DNA of 64,000 nucleotides, from NCBI GenBank assembly GCA_023433405.1, contig JAEZCT010000039.1, positions 1 through 64,000 on the forward strand, given 5' to 3'. The translations under genes and the position numbers were made by a program. The notes below the pieces were generated by a model. The model was not told the DNA's origin. It was given only the letters and a program-made list of their open reading frames with translations, and did not search any database. The DNA comes from Bacillota bacterium. GTDB lineage: Bacteria > Bacillota > Clostridia > Oscillospirales > Ruminococcaceae. Below, in pieces: positions 17,903 through 26,120 of this stretch; position 1 is the first letter of the stretch; each line of letters opens with the position of its first letter.

Positions 17903-18760
17903 CTAAATCTTATAGTCCTCCACCGCATCCAACAACCCGTATTCCAAGAGAATCTCCTCCAGACGATCCTGCGACATGGGTTTTGGGATGGTGAACATGG
18001 TATTTTCATCAATAGCCTTGGCCAGATTGCGGTACTCCTGTGCCTGCTGGGTCTGTGGGTTATACTCAATTACCGTTTTGCGACGAATCTCTGCCCGCTG
18101 TACAACGTTATCCCGGGGCACAAAATAGATAAGCTGGGTACCAAGCTCTTTTGCGAAGGCCCGCAGTAACTCGACCTCTCGGTCCACATTACGGCTGTTG
18201 CAAATAATGCCGCCAAGCCGTACGCCACCCTTTAACGCAAACTTTTCTATTCCCTTTGAAATGTTGTTGGCGGCATACAGCGCCATCATCTCACCGCTTG
18301 CCACGATGTAAATCTCTTTTGCCTTTCCTTCGCGAATCGGCATGGCAAAGCCGCCGCACACCACATCTCCTAAAACGTCGTAGAACACATAATCCAAGTC
18401 GTCCGTGTATGCACCCAGCCGTTCAAGCAGGCCGATTGAGGTGATAATACCGCGCCCCGCGCAGCCCACACCCGGTTCGGGACCTCCCGATTCCACACAC
18501 CGCATACCGCGGTAGCCGATGCGCATAATCTGGTCAAGCTCTACCTCACCGGCGGAGGCACGCAAGGTATCGAGCACCGTAGACTGGTTTAAGCCCCCCA
18601 GCAAAAGTCTTGTGGAGTCGGCCTTTGGGTCGCAGCCGACAACCAAAACCTGTTTACCCGCTTCCGCGAGCCCTGCAGTAAGGTTTTGTGTGGTCGTGGA
18701 TTTACCGATTCCACCCTTTCCGTATATGGCAATCTGCCTGAGCTGCTTTTGTTCCGACAT
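17903..18760 (-). CDS. Nitrogenase iron protein NifH-like ATPase
   Basis: A 285-residue homodimeric [4Fe-4S] reductase that would donate electrons, coupled to ATP hydrolysis, to the NifDK-like protein. It has the P-loop GKGGIGKS (14-21), the cluster cysteines C100 (GVGCAGRG) and C135 (DVVCGGFAMP), the switch I region around DPKADST and switch II DVLGDVVCGG. Arg103 stands where Dinitrogenase reductase can be ADP-ribosylated. It starts at ATG 18760 after AAGGAG at ideal spacing. Unlike in nif operons it is separated from the DK-like genes by a sulfhydrylase and an ABC importer. The 131-base gap upstream holds a small CATTGCT/AGCAATG hairpin. Confidence 0.93.
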   Translation of the reverse strand: MSEQKQLRQIAIYGKGGIGKSTTTQNLTAGLAEAGKQVLVVGCDPKADSTRLLLGGLNQSTVLDTLRASAGEVELDQIMRIGYRGMRCVESGGPEPGVGCAGRGIITSIGLLERLGAYTDDLDYVFYDVLGDVVCGGFAMPIREGKAKEIYIVASGEMMALYAANNISKGIEKFALKGGVRLGGIICNSRNVDREVELLRAFAKELGTQLIYFVPRDNVVQRAEIRRKTVIEYNPQTQQAQEYRNLAKAIDENTMFTIPKPMSQDRLEEILLEYGLLDAVEDYKI

Positions 18761-18891
18761 TCTATATGCTCCTTAGTCGTAATATAATGCTTAATGTTCA
18801 TTGCTTCTTCCGAGCAATGAGGTTGGACGGCGTTTTTAAGCGAAAAGCTTTATTATCATTCATAATAGATAGCCGCAGTATGAAGCAACCG

Positions 18892-19677
18892 CTAGATCGC
18901 GTATTCCGGCTGAGGTATGCTGCTGGCTATATGCAGCTTTTCAAGGATGCTTTTACGCAAAGCCAAGAAATCCTCGCTGCCCCTGTTGCGGGGGCGCGGA
19001 AGATGCACCTCCAGACTCTCGCTGATTTTACCCGGGCGCGGCGTCATAATGATAATACGGTCACTCAGGTAGATTGCCTCATCCACGTCATGGGTTACCA
19101 AAATCATCGTTGTTCCGTCCTTGCTCCAAAGCTCCAGCAGTTTATCCTGCAAGTCGTTGCGGGTAAACGCATCCAGCGCGCCCATCGGCTCATCCAAAAG
19201 CAGTGCCGCCGGACGGTTGATTAAAGCTCTGGCAATGGCCACCCGCTGTGCCATACCTCCCGATATTTGGTGGGGGTAGGTTTTTTCAAAGCCCTCCAGA
19301 CCAATCAGCTCTACAAAACGGGCAATCTCAGCCTTTTTCTCCTTATACACACGACGCGCCTTAAGCCCCGCCGCGATATTTTTTTCCACCGTCAGCCAGG
19401 GAAACAGGCTGCCCTGCTGGAACACATAGCCACGGTTTGGTCCAGGAGCGGTAATCTCCTCGCCGTCAAGGGTAATTTTGCCCGCCTCCGGCATATCAAG
19501 CCCCGCGATAAGCCGCAAGAGCGTCGTTTTGCCACAGCCACTTGGGCCGATTATGGAAACAAATTCCCCCTGCTTTACCGAGAGGTTGATATTTTTAAGG
19601 GCTTCTACCGTATTATCGGCAGTATCCACATAGGTACGGTCTACCGCCAAAATCTCGATGAGGTTTTGCCCGCTCAC
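18892..19677 (-). CDS. ABC importer ATPase, sulfonate/taurine/nitrate type
   Basis: A 261-residue ATPase with Walker A GPSGCGKTT, the Q-loop VFQQGSLFPWLTV, signature ISGGMAQRVAIARAL, Walker B LLLDEPMGALDAFTR and H-loop VTHDVDEA. The FPWLTV and DEPMGALDAFTR forms are typical of SsuB/TauB/NrtD-type importers. GTG 19677 overlaps the permease stop as GTGA and has AAAGGGGG at good spacing, so I prefer it to the TTG at 19698. With the adjacent permease and binding protein it forms a complete importer, probably for an organosulfur compound given the neighbours. Confidence 0.92.
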   Translation of the reverse strand: MSGQNLIEILAVDRTYVDTADNTVEALKNINLSVKQGEFVSIIGPSGCGKTTLLRLIAGLDMPEAGKITLDGEEITAPGPNRGYVFQQGSLFPWLTVEKNIAAGLKARRVYKEKKAEIARFVELIGLEGFEKTYPHQISGGMAQRVAIARALINRPAALLLDEPMGALDAFTRNDLQDKLLELWSKDGTTMILVTHDVDEAIYLSDRIIIMTPRPGKISESLEVHLPRPRNRGSEDFLALRKSILEKLHIASSIPQPEYAI

Positions 19678-20702
19678 TTTACAAGCCCCCTTTGCCAAAC
19701 CAGCAAACGGCTCTGGATGAGACCGATTACCTTCATGATTAATGAAAACAGTACCGCCATAATAATAATAGCCGCATACACCTTATAGTAAGACGACCAC
19801 GCCTTTGCCCAGTTGATGTAATACCCAAGCCCGCCTTGCGCGCCCATCATCTCAGAAACAACAAGGGTGGTAAAGGCAAGGCCGTTGGCAGTGGATATTC
19901 CGGTAAATATCTGAGGGATGGCGTTTGGAAGCGCCACATGAAACAGCAGATAGCTCTGCCTTGCGCCAAGGGTTTTGGCCACCTCAAAGTAAACACGCTG
20001 AGTAGCCGCCATTCCCTGCGCCGTCATAAATGCCACGGGAAACCAGGCGCAGATTGCGATTAAGAACACACCCGCTAAAAAGGAGGTGGGCAGTACGGTA
20101 AGCGCAAACGGCATCCAGGCCACGGCCGGTACGACACCCGTGATTTTGAGGATAGGAAATAGCCAGTAATTCACCCGAGAGAACCAGCCGATTAGGATTC
20201 CCGTACCCACGCCAAGCACAACACCCGAGAAAAATCCAATAAAGAACAGACGCAAAGAGTACCCTGTATTTTGCAGCAAAAACTCGTATTCATCCAGCAC
20301 CACTCCCGTAATTTTGGAGGGGCCTGGGAAGAACGGAAGTGGCAGTATGTCAAGCTTGGTGCTAAGCAGGTCCCACGCGGTTAACGTAAGCCCGACGGCA
20401 AAGCGAAAAGGCGCGCGGCTGACATATTTGACGCGCCTTGCCCCGTCAAACCAAGAGAATACTCCAACGCAAAGGTAAAGTACAGCAAGCCCCGCCAGGG
20501 CGATTCGGTAGGCAAGATTGTTGACCTCCTGCGTATCGGGAAAAGTCAGGCTGACGGTCTCGGCTGCGATAAACCCGATTAAGGTCAAAAGAGTCCATAA
20601 AATAAAGCGGCTGTTTGGCACAGTTTCTTTTTTGGGGCTTCGCCCCTGGCGGGTAGCCAGGGGCGAAGCTGCGCTGTTTACAGCGGTTAGTAGGTTACTC
20701 AT
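19674..20702 (-). CDS. ABC importer permease, SsuC/TauC type
   Basis: A 342-residue permease. The C-terminal 250 residues have the binding-protein-dependent transport fold (EVAKTLGARQSYLLFHVALPNAIPQIFTGI carries the EAA loop). The N-terminal part is extended, with two extra predicted helices before the core, longer than typical SsuC (about 260 residues). A 14-bp perfect inverted repeat (20637-20669) encodes part of the cytoplasmic N-terminus ASPLATRQGRSPK and looks inserted. The ATPase gene overlaps the end by four bases. Confidence 0.9.
   Translation of the reverse strand: MSNLLTAVNSAASPLATRQGRSPKKETVPNSRFILWTLLTLIGFIAAETVSLTFPDTQEVNNLAYRIALAGLAVLYLCVGVFSWFDGARRVKYVSRAPFRFAVGLTLTAWDLLSTKLDILPLPFFPGPSKITGVVLDEYEFLLQNTGYSLRLFFIGFFSGVVLGVGTGILIGWFSRVNYWLFPILKITGVVPAVAWMPFALTVLPTSFLAGVFLIAICAWFPVAFMTAQGMAATQRVYFEVAKTLGARQSYLLFHVALPNAIPQIFTGISTANGLAFTTLVVSEMMGAQGGLGYYINWAKAWSSYYKVYAAIIIMAVLFSLIMKVIGLIQSRLLVWQRGLVK
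20637..20669. repeat. Palindrome inside a coding region
   Basis: GCTTCGCCCCTGGC, five bases, then the exact complement. It lies in-frame within the N-terminal tail of the permease and does not disturb the reading frame. Confidence 0.8.
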
Positions 20703-20799
20703 TGTTTAGTCAAGCCTTTCCTGCAAAAAACTGGGGAAGCTGCGGCCCTGGGCTAAAACGGTAAGCCTTCTTCAAAGCCGCGTTTCCCGTATAAAGAGG

Positions 20800-21867
20800 C
20801 TACGCCTTGACATCCGCATAAATTTCACTGGCAAACTTCGCGGGATCGGTGGTCTTCAGGTAGCCCACCTTCGCGAGTTCATCAACAAAATAAAGCACGT
20901 TGTCCGCCACATTTGTCACCTTATCGAGCTGCTGCTGTAGAGAGGGATATTGGTAGCTCTTAATCAGCTCAATTGCAAGCTCCTTATCGGTAATATCAGA
21001 ATACTTCTTGTCGGATATGATATCTACAGTCTCCTCCGGGTTATTATAGATCCAGTCCTGCGCCTTGTTGTATGCGCTCAGCAGGGCTGCAATCTTCTCA
21101 GGATCCTCTTCAATCAGCTTCTCGGAAGCAAACAGGAAGCAGCAGTATTTGTCGGCGAACAGCGGGTCGGTGGAGAGATCGAAAATCTCAACAAAGCCCT
21201 TGTTCTTTACCGCGAGAGAACCCACCGGGTCCCAGATGGCTGCAGCGTCAATCTCGCCCTTTTGTGCCGCCTCTATTTCAAGGTTGCCGTCGCTGTAAGG
21301 TACGAAGGTAACCTCCTTATTGTCCTTGGCAACAATGCCGTGGTTTTCCAGCCAGAGGCTTGCTACCTGGAAGGGGGTGCCGCCAATCTCGTCAACGCCA
21401 ATCTTTTTGCCTCTTAAATCCTCGGCGGACTTAATGGGCGAGCCCTCGGGAACAATAATCTTAATGCAGCCCTTGTGCAGACCGTCCACAACCTTAACCT
21501 TTACCCCCTCCTCGATAGAGGGAAAGAACTGAAAATCGCCGTTAACAATCGGAATGGTTCCGTTGTTAAGACCAATCTTGCGGGTCTCAAAGTCGGCGGA
21601 AATAAGGTTTACATCAAACCCCGCCTCGGCAAAAAAGCCCTTTTCGTAGGCTATGTAAATGGGCGCGCCGCACAGTGCGCCGTCAAGACCGGGAATATCA
21701 ATCTTGCCGTACTTATACTCCGCGGGCTGTGCGCTTGCGCCGCCCGAAGCGGACTCCGCGCCTTGCGGGGAGCTTGCGGTTGCAGGGGGAGCCACGGGGG
21801 ATGCACATGCGGTCAAAGCAAATATTATGGCGAGGATAAACGCGGACAAGCTGGAAATCTTTTTCAT
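20800..21867 (-). CDS. ABC importer substrate-binding lipoprotein, SsuA/NMT1-like
   Basis: A 355-residue lipoprotein: signal peptide ending LTAC (Cys21), a Ala/Ser-rich linker, then a type II binding-protein fold of the NMT1/SsuA-like group (IAYEKGFFAEAGFDVNLI, LRGKKIGVDEIGGTPFQVASLWLENHGI, AAAIWDPVGSLAV). Such proteins bind sulfonates, nitrate, bicarbonate or pyrimidines. A buried Cys-Cys in DKYCCFLF may be structural. It follows the sulfhydrylase by 29 bases, which suggests an organosulfur ligand; the exact ligand cannot be read from sequence. Confidence 0.92.
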   Translation of the reverse strand: MKKISSLSAFILAIIFALTACASPVAPPATASSPQGAESASGGASAQPAEYKYGKIDIPGLDGALCGAPIYIAYEKGFFAEAGFDVNLISADFETRKIGLNNGTIPIVNGDFQFFPSIEEGVKVKVVDGLHKGCIKIIVPEGSPIKSAEDLRGKKIGVDEIGGTPFQVASLWLENHGIVAKDNKEVTFVPYSDGNLEIEAAQKGEIDAAAIWDPVGSLAVKNKGFVEIFDLSTDPLFADKYCCFLFASEKLIEEDPEKIAALLSAYNKAQDWIYNNPEETVDIISDKKYSDITDKELAIELIKSYQYPSLQQQLDKVTNVADNVLYFVDELAKVGYLKTTDPAKFASEIYADVKA

Positions 21868-21896
21868 TTTAGTTACACACTCCTCAAAAAATATGT

Positions 21897-23213
21897 TTAT
21901 TCGAATGCCCTTTTAAAGGCGTGTTCGAGATCAAAAATCAGGTCAGCGGGATCTTCCAGTCCCGCCGAAATGCGTATAAGGTTTTCCGGGATATCGGCGG
22001 CGGCCTTTTCCTCCGCCTCCAGCTCACCGTGGGTGGTTTGGGGCGAGTTTACAATTAAGGAGCGCGCGTCGCCGATGTTTACATGGTAATGAAACAGGGT
22101 GACGGCGTTTAAAAACGCCTCCCGCTGCGCCTGAGTGCCCTTAAACCCAAAGGCAAGCAGTCCGCCTGCCCCGTTTTTAAAGTCGCGCTGGTACAGGGCG
22201 TGCTCGGGGCTTGCAGCAAGCGCCGGGTATCGTACCCATTCCACCGCCTCATGAGCGTTTAAATATTCCGCCAGGGTCTGTGCGTTGTGTGACTGCTTGG
22301 CTAAACGCTCCGACAGCGTTTCAAGCCCCACAAGGGCCAGGTACGCGTCAAAGGGGGAAACCGCGGCGCCAAAGTAGTTGAGAAAATTAAACCTTATGCG
22401 CGCGGTAAAGGGAAACTCGGGAAAAACCTCCACAAAGCTGCGGCTATTGTCGCTCTCATCGCGCAGGGTGTAGTATTTCTCGGAAAACTGCGGGAACCGA
22501 TCGCTCACGAAATTAAAACGCCCGCTCTCCAGCACAAGCCCCGCTATCAGGTTTCCGTGCCCGTTGAGTCCCTTGGTAGCGGAGTATATTACAATATCCG
22601 CGCCATGGGCGATGGGGTTGTAAAGATATGGGGTAGCCACCGTGTTATCCACCACCAGCGGGATGCCGTGCTCATGAGCTACCTTGGCAATCGCATCCAC
22701 ATCCAAAAGCACGGTGTTGGGGTTGCTGATGCTTTCGATGTAAATCGCCTTGGTTTCGGGGGTAATCTGCGCCGCCAATGTCTCCGGGCTGCGGATGTCC
22801 TTCGCCAGATCGAAATGAATCCCGAATTTGGGATAGATCTTCTTAAAGCTATCCGCGCTGCCGCCGTAAAGGTACGGCGAGGTCAAAATTCTGCCGCCGC
22901 CCTCCGCGAGGTTTAAGAGCGTGTAGCTGATAGCCGCCATTCCCGAGGCAAGGGCGATTGCGCCTGCCGCGCCGTCAAGTGTTTTTACGCGTTCTTCCAG
23001 CACCGCAACCGTGGGGTTGCCCACGCGGGTGTAAAGAAAGCCTGCCTCTCTTAACCCAAAGAGTGCCTTCGCGCTTTCAACGTCGCGAAAATCATAGGCC
23101 GCGGTAGCGTATATGGGCGGAGAAACTGCATAGTTGTGCTCCTTTGGCTCGTAGCCCGCTCGAATCTTCTGAGTGTCAAAGCGATACGCGGGTTGTGGTG
23201 TTTCATTAGGCAT
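21897..23213 (-). CDS. metY: O-acetylhomoserine sulfhydrylase
   Basis: A PLP enzyme of the Cys/Met-metabolism family that adds sulfide or methanethiol to O-acetylhomoserine, giving homocysteine or methionine. The 438-residue protein has the PLP lysine in YSATKGLNGHGN, GNPTVAVLEERVKTLDGAAGAIALASGMAA, and the MetY-type length and insertions (NSRSFVEVFPEFPFTARIRFNFLNYFGA). ATG 23213 lies 8 bases after GAGGAG; a longer reading up to 23315 has no start signal. Placed between the NifB-like gene and an ABC importer, it would capture methanethiol made by the nitrogenase-like enzyme. Confidence 0.93.
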   Translation of the reverse strand: MPNETPQPAYRFDTQKIRAGYEPKEHNYAVSPPIYATAAYDFRDVESAKALFGLREAGFLYTRVGNPTVAVLEERVKTLDGAAGAIALASGMAAISYTLLNLAEGGGRILTSPYLYGGSADSFKKIYPKFGIHFDLAKDIRSPETLAAQITPETKAIYIESISNPNTVLLDVDAIAKVAHEHGIPLVVDNTVATPYLYNPIAHGADIVIYSATKGLNGHGNLIAGLVLESGRFNFVSDRFPQFSEKYYTLRDESDNSRSFVEVFPEFPFTARIRFNFLNYFGAAVSPFDAYLALVGLETLSERLAKQSHNAQTLAEYLNAHEAVEWVRYPALAASPEHALYQRDFKNGAGGLLAFGFKGTQAQREAFLNAVTLFHYHVNIGDARSLIVNSPQTTHGELEAEEKAAADIPENLIRISAGLEDPADLIFDLEHAFKRAFE

Positions 23214-23221
23214 AATATTAG

Positions 23222-23256
23222 CTCCTCTCAGGAGCTTGCTTTTGCGCAGGCTCCTG
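23222..23256 (-). promoter_or_regulatory. Leader hairpin competing with metY ribosome-binding site
   Basis: On the minus strand CAGGAGC pairs with GCTCCTG (23229-23256, 7-bp stem plus inner pairs). The same GCTCCT segment can pair instead with the AGGAGC that contains the metY ribosome-binding site (23222-23227). Two mutually exclusive pairings suggest translational control. No match to an S-box or other riboswitch was recognised. Confidence 0.5.
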
Positions 23257-23303
23257 TTAAAATGGGCATTCGGGTATCGTCCGACATGTCGCCGCCGCAC
23301 ATC

Positions 23304-23332
23304 ATATAACACCACATCCTTTTAATAGTCAA
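23304..23332 (-). promoter_or_regulatory. Promoter upstream of metY
   Basis: On the minus strand TTGACT (23332-23327), 17 bp, TTATAT (23309-23304). Transcription would start near 23297 and give an 80-base leader before metY. Upstream GGCGCTT/AAGCGCC and GGGAC/GTCCC hairpins may end the nifDKXB-like transcript partly. Confidence 0.6.
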
Positions 23333-23424
23333 ATAATGGCGCTTGCCCACAAGAAAAGCGCCGAGAGCCTTGCTGCGCGGGGACTCCATTGTCCCAGCTC
23401 TTTCACAGCGGAATCTATATGGCA

Positions 23425-23477
23425 AGAACCCGTATTCGCATTTCGGAAGAACAGAATTATTTTCGAGTACAGGTTCT
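23425..23477. mobile_element. Short relative of the AGAACCTGTTCTCAT element
   Basis: The ends AGAACCCGTATTCG and CGAGTACAGGTTCT are complementary at 12 of 14 positions, and the element is only 53 bp long. It resembles the 161-bp element at 15406 with its interior deleted. It lies between the NifB-like gene and the metY promoter. Confidence 0.6.
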
Positions 23478-23509
23478 GAAATAAACTAAGGCAGCCTTAT
23501 CCTTATCTC

Positions 23510-24394
23510 TTATCCGTGAGAGAATGTGTTGTCTAGCGTGACGGGACGGATATACACCTGGCTCGTAAAATCCTCGCCGCCTGGTATTCCCGCCGCGTCC
23601 GCACGGCAGCGCTGACAGTGCCGAAATACACCTATGTACTCCTCCGCCTCGCTTCGCACCTCACTCACAAGGTTGCAATCGGGCGCCGTACACCACGCAA
23701 GCTCGTGCTGCGGAATGAGGGGAATGATATTATAAATTTTTGCGCCCGCATCACTGACTGTTCTTGCCACGTCCTTCACATGCCCGGCATTGATTTCGGG
23801 AATGAGCACAGTGTTAACCTTTACGGTAATCCCGGCCGCCGCTATTGCTTCTATTCCCGCTAACTGGTTATCTATCAGAATATCGGCCGCTTCTCTCCCT
23901 TCGTACCGCTTGCCGCGGTAAACGATTCCTCCTATAATCTCTGCCTGTATACCGGGGTCAACGGCGTTGACGGTAACGGTCAGCGAATCGATTCCAACCT
24001 CAATAATTTCTTGCGCATAGTCCGGCAGGAGTAAGCCGTTTGTACTCATGCATTTGATGATATGGGGAAAATCCTGCTTAATCAGCCGAAAGGTTTGCAG
24101 CGCGTAGGGGGTGGCGAGTGTGTCGCCGGGTCCTGCCACCCCTGCTACTGTAATATCGGGGCAAAGCGCAACCGCCTTGCGCACCACTTCCACCGCTTCT
24201 TCGGGCGAGATGATTGCCGAGGCCACACCCGGGCGCATTTGCGTATCATTGAGCTGCCTGTCGCAAAACCTGCAGGTAATATTGCAGCCCGGAGAAACGG
24301 GCAGGTGTACCCTGCCCTTGTTGTTCTTCGCGCCGACGGCAAAGCAGGGGTGTGCTGCCGTCAGCTCCGAAAAGGTCTTACTCACATTCCTCAC
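23510..24394 (-). CDS. NifB-like radical SAM cofactor maturase
   Basis: NifB fuses two [4Fe-4S] clusters and inserts a carbide to make the 8Fe core (NifB-co) of nitrogenase cofactors. This 294-residue protein has the NifB-specific HPC (residues 15-17), the radical SAM motif CNITCRFC (C37, C41, C44), GVAGPGDTLATP, STNGLLLPDY, and the terminal HCQRCRADAAGIPGG. It lacks the C-terminal NifX-like domain of many NifB proteins; that domain is encoded by the preceding gene, whose stop overlaps this GTG start. No nifE, nifN or nifV is present, so the cofactor delivered is probably NifB-co itself. Confidence 0.93.
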   Translation of the reverse strand: MRNVSKTFSELTAAHPCFAVGAKNNKGRVHLPVSPGCNITCRFCDRQLNDTQMRPGVASAIISPEEAVEVVRKAVALCPDITVAGVAGPGDTLATPYALQTFRLIKQDFPHIIKCMSTNGLLLPDYAQEIIEVGIDSLTVTVNAVDPGIQAEIIGGIVYRGKRYEGREAADILIDNQLAGIEAIAAAGITVKVNTVLIPEINAGHVKDVARTVSDAGAKIYNIIPLIPQHELAWCTAPDCNLVSEVRSEAEEYIGVFRHCQRCRADAAGIPGGEDFTSQVYIRPVTLDNTFSHG

Positions 24395-24726
24395 TCCGAT
24401 TCCAGCAGTTTACTTTGTATGAGCTGTTCTATAATTAAATCCACCGGTCCTGCCGCCTCAAACACCCGTTTGCCCTGCCCCACCATAAAGGCGGCTGCCG
24501 ACTCGCCGATGCGAATGACAAAGATGGCGTCACAGTCCCTTAACGCTTCCAGCAGGTTCTCAAACCCGCCGTCGCAATGGCCGTGACAGGAGCCGGGGGT
24601 GGTGCGCGTCTCTACCATACTGTAGGTTTCACCTGTAATGTCGTAAACCTGAAAATAACGTGCGCTGCCAAAATGTTGGTCTATATACGCGCCGTCAGTG
24701 CTTGCAAACGCAACCCTTAGAGACAA
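24391..24726 (-). CDS. NifX/NafY-like cofactor-binding protein
   Basis: A 111-residue single-domain protein of the dinitrogenase iron-molybdenum cofactor family. It starts MSLRVAFASTDGAYIDQHFGSARYFQVYD, the typical beginning, with His in DQHFG, and has a metal-binding-looking loop SCHGHCDGG and the conserved CDAIFVIRIGESAA. Such domains hold or shuttle cofactor precursors. TTG 24726 is supported by GGAGG seven bases upstream. It sits between the NifK- and NifB-like genes and overlaps NifB by four bases. Confidence 0.88.
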   Translation of the reverse strand: MSLRVAFASTDGAYIDQHFGSARYFQVYDITGETYSMVETRTTPGSCHGHCDGGFENLLEALRDCDAIFVIRIGESAAAFMVGQGKRVFEAAGPVDLIIEQLIQSKLLESE

Positions 24727-24767
24727 CGGGAATCCTCCCCTTCGTATGGATACTGTTATTACGCAAA

Positions 24768-26120
24768 CTACCGGTAGGTGGAGAGCACCGCGTCATATAT
24801 ATCCTCAATAACCCGAAGCCCGCCCGAAAAACCAACATAATTAGTGGTTAGCACCAGCCGGTAGGGCGTTGGAACCGACGCGGATAGAAAGTCGAATTTC
24901 TTATTCCTTGCAAGCTCCTTATCCCATCCGCTGCCTATAATCAGGCCACGGCCGCTGTTATTAAGACCTCGAATTGTCTCCTGCGCCCTGCCCGCGTCCG
25001 GTTCAAAAAAGAGCGGGATTTCGCGTTTGTCCGAGGTGGATTTCAGCTCGGCAGCAATCTCCTGCTTAAACCTTTCGGGGGTATTATCAACCACAAACTG
25101 CTGCTTTGGAATAATTCCAACCTCATGCAGCAGGAACTTTGATAGCCCCAATACATAGCCCGCGTCGTGCAAAATATGTACATGGCCGGGCAGGCCGTAG
25201 CGAAACTCCATGAGGAAGGTGGCGAGGTTGTCAATCTCCTCATAATACGCGTCCCGCTCATGGCGAATAAATTCTTCAGCACCCGCCTCATCCAGTCCCG
25301 CTGCCTGCTCTGCCGCAAACGCGACAACCTGGCGCAGGAAGCGTTCGGTCTCGTTCGCTCCAATGGGGATATGCGAAAACCGGGTGAAGGGCTGGCCGTA
25401 AATCTCCTCCAAATGCTCGACAATTGGAAGCCCATACCACGGGGATACAAGAATGTTAAAGTTTGCGCGGGGGATAGCCTGCCATTCGCGCACGCCACCG
25501 GAGTTTGGCCCGAATAAAACCTGCACCTTTAAGCCAACACCCTCCAGTAAACGTTTGTATTCCCGCAGGTTTCCCTTCCAAAAGGGGTCCTGATAGGGCA
25601 GCGAAGCAAATAAATTAACGGTTTTCTTTTCACTGCGCAGAGGATTGTCGCCCTCAAAGCCGCTGACGTACTGGTCGATGATGGCGTTAACCACCAAGCT
25701 GTGGGCTTCCAGGCTCGAGCACTTAAAGCCCGCTGTTTCCACCGCCACAATGGGCTTGCCCTCGTCGCGGAATTCATCCGCCAGGCTTTCCACATCGTCG
25801 CCCACAATTCCGGCGGTGCAGCCGGTCATCACCACCTGCAAATCGGTATCCAGCACCTTGTAGGTATTGGCGATGATTTCGCGCAGCTTGTCAATGCCGC
25901 CAAACACCACCTCCTGCTCGCTGAAATTGGTGCAGGGTGAGGTACTGCCCCCCGCGTACCCGGTGGAGCGCTCAAAAAAGCCCTGTATCATATTGCCGCA
26001 GCCCGGACCGGAATGGAGGATAGGCACCGCCTTGGGGATGGCCACAACGCTTTGCAGCGCGCCAATGGCGCAGGTATAACGCTCCTGTTCTATCATACCG
26101 CTTGCGGTTTTTGTACTCAT
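24768..26120 (-). CDS. NifK-like nitrogenase-superfamily beta subunit
   Basis: A 450-residue partner of the NifD-like protein. Three cysteines stand in the positions of the P-cluster ligands of NifK: C17 (YTCAIGAL), C41 (GPGCGNM) and C101 (TGCTAGIVGDDVES). It is shorter than nitrogenase NifK (about 520) because the N-terminal extension is missing, as in other nitrogenase-like beta subunits. Motifs such as SPCTNFSEQEVVFGG support the superfamily. The start overlaps the NifD-like stop as ATGA. Together with NifH it is predicted to form an ATP-driven reductase. Confidence 0.92.
   Translation of the reverse strand: MSTKTASGMIEQERYTCAIGALQSVVAIPKAVPILHSGPGCGNMIQGFFERSTGYAGGSTSPCTNFSEQEVVFGGIDKLREIIANTYKVLDTDLQVVMTGCTAGIVGDDVESLADEFRDEGKPIVAVETAGFKCSSLEAHSLVVNAIIDQYVSGFEGDNPLRSEKKTVNLFASLPYQDPFWKGNLREYKRLLEGVGLKVQVLFGPNSGGVREWQAIPRANFNILVSPWYGLPIVEHLEEIYGQPFTRFSHIPIGANETERFLRQVVAFAAEQAAGLDEAGAEEFIRHERDAYYEEIDNLATFLMEFRYGLPGHVHILHDAGYVLGLSKFLLHEVGIIPKQQFVVDNTPERFKQEIAAELKSTSDKREIPLFFEPDAGRAQETIRGLNNSGRGLIIGSGWDKELARNKKFDFLSASVPTPYRLVLTTNYVGFSGGLRVIEDIYDAVLSTYR

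Noticed and set aside
18589..18801. Small ORF overlapping the nifH start
   Set aside because: It mostly lies inside nifH in another frame and has weak start signals.
23228..23305. Short Met/Cys-containing upstream ORF before metY as a second leader peptide
   Set aside because: Its first start codons overlap the predicted -10 element and it has no ribosome-binding site; only the hairpin competition is kept as a finding.
23214..23509. SAM (S-box) riboswitch upstream of metY
   Set aside because: The S-box core sequence is absent on the minus strand; hairpins present do not match a riboswitch I know.
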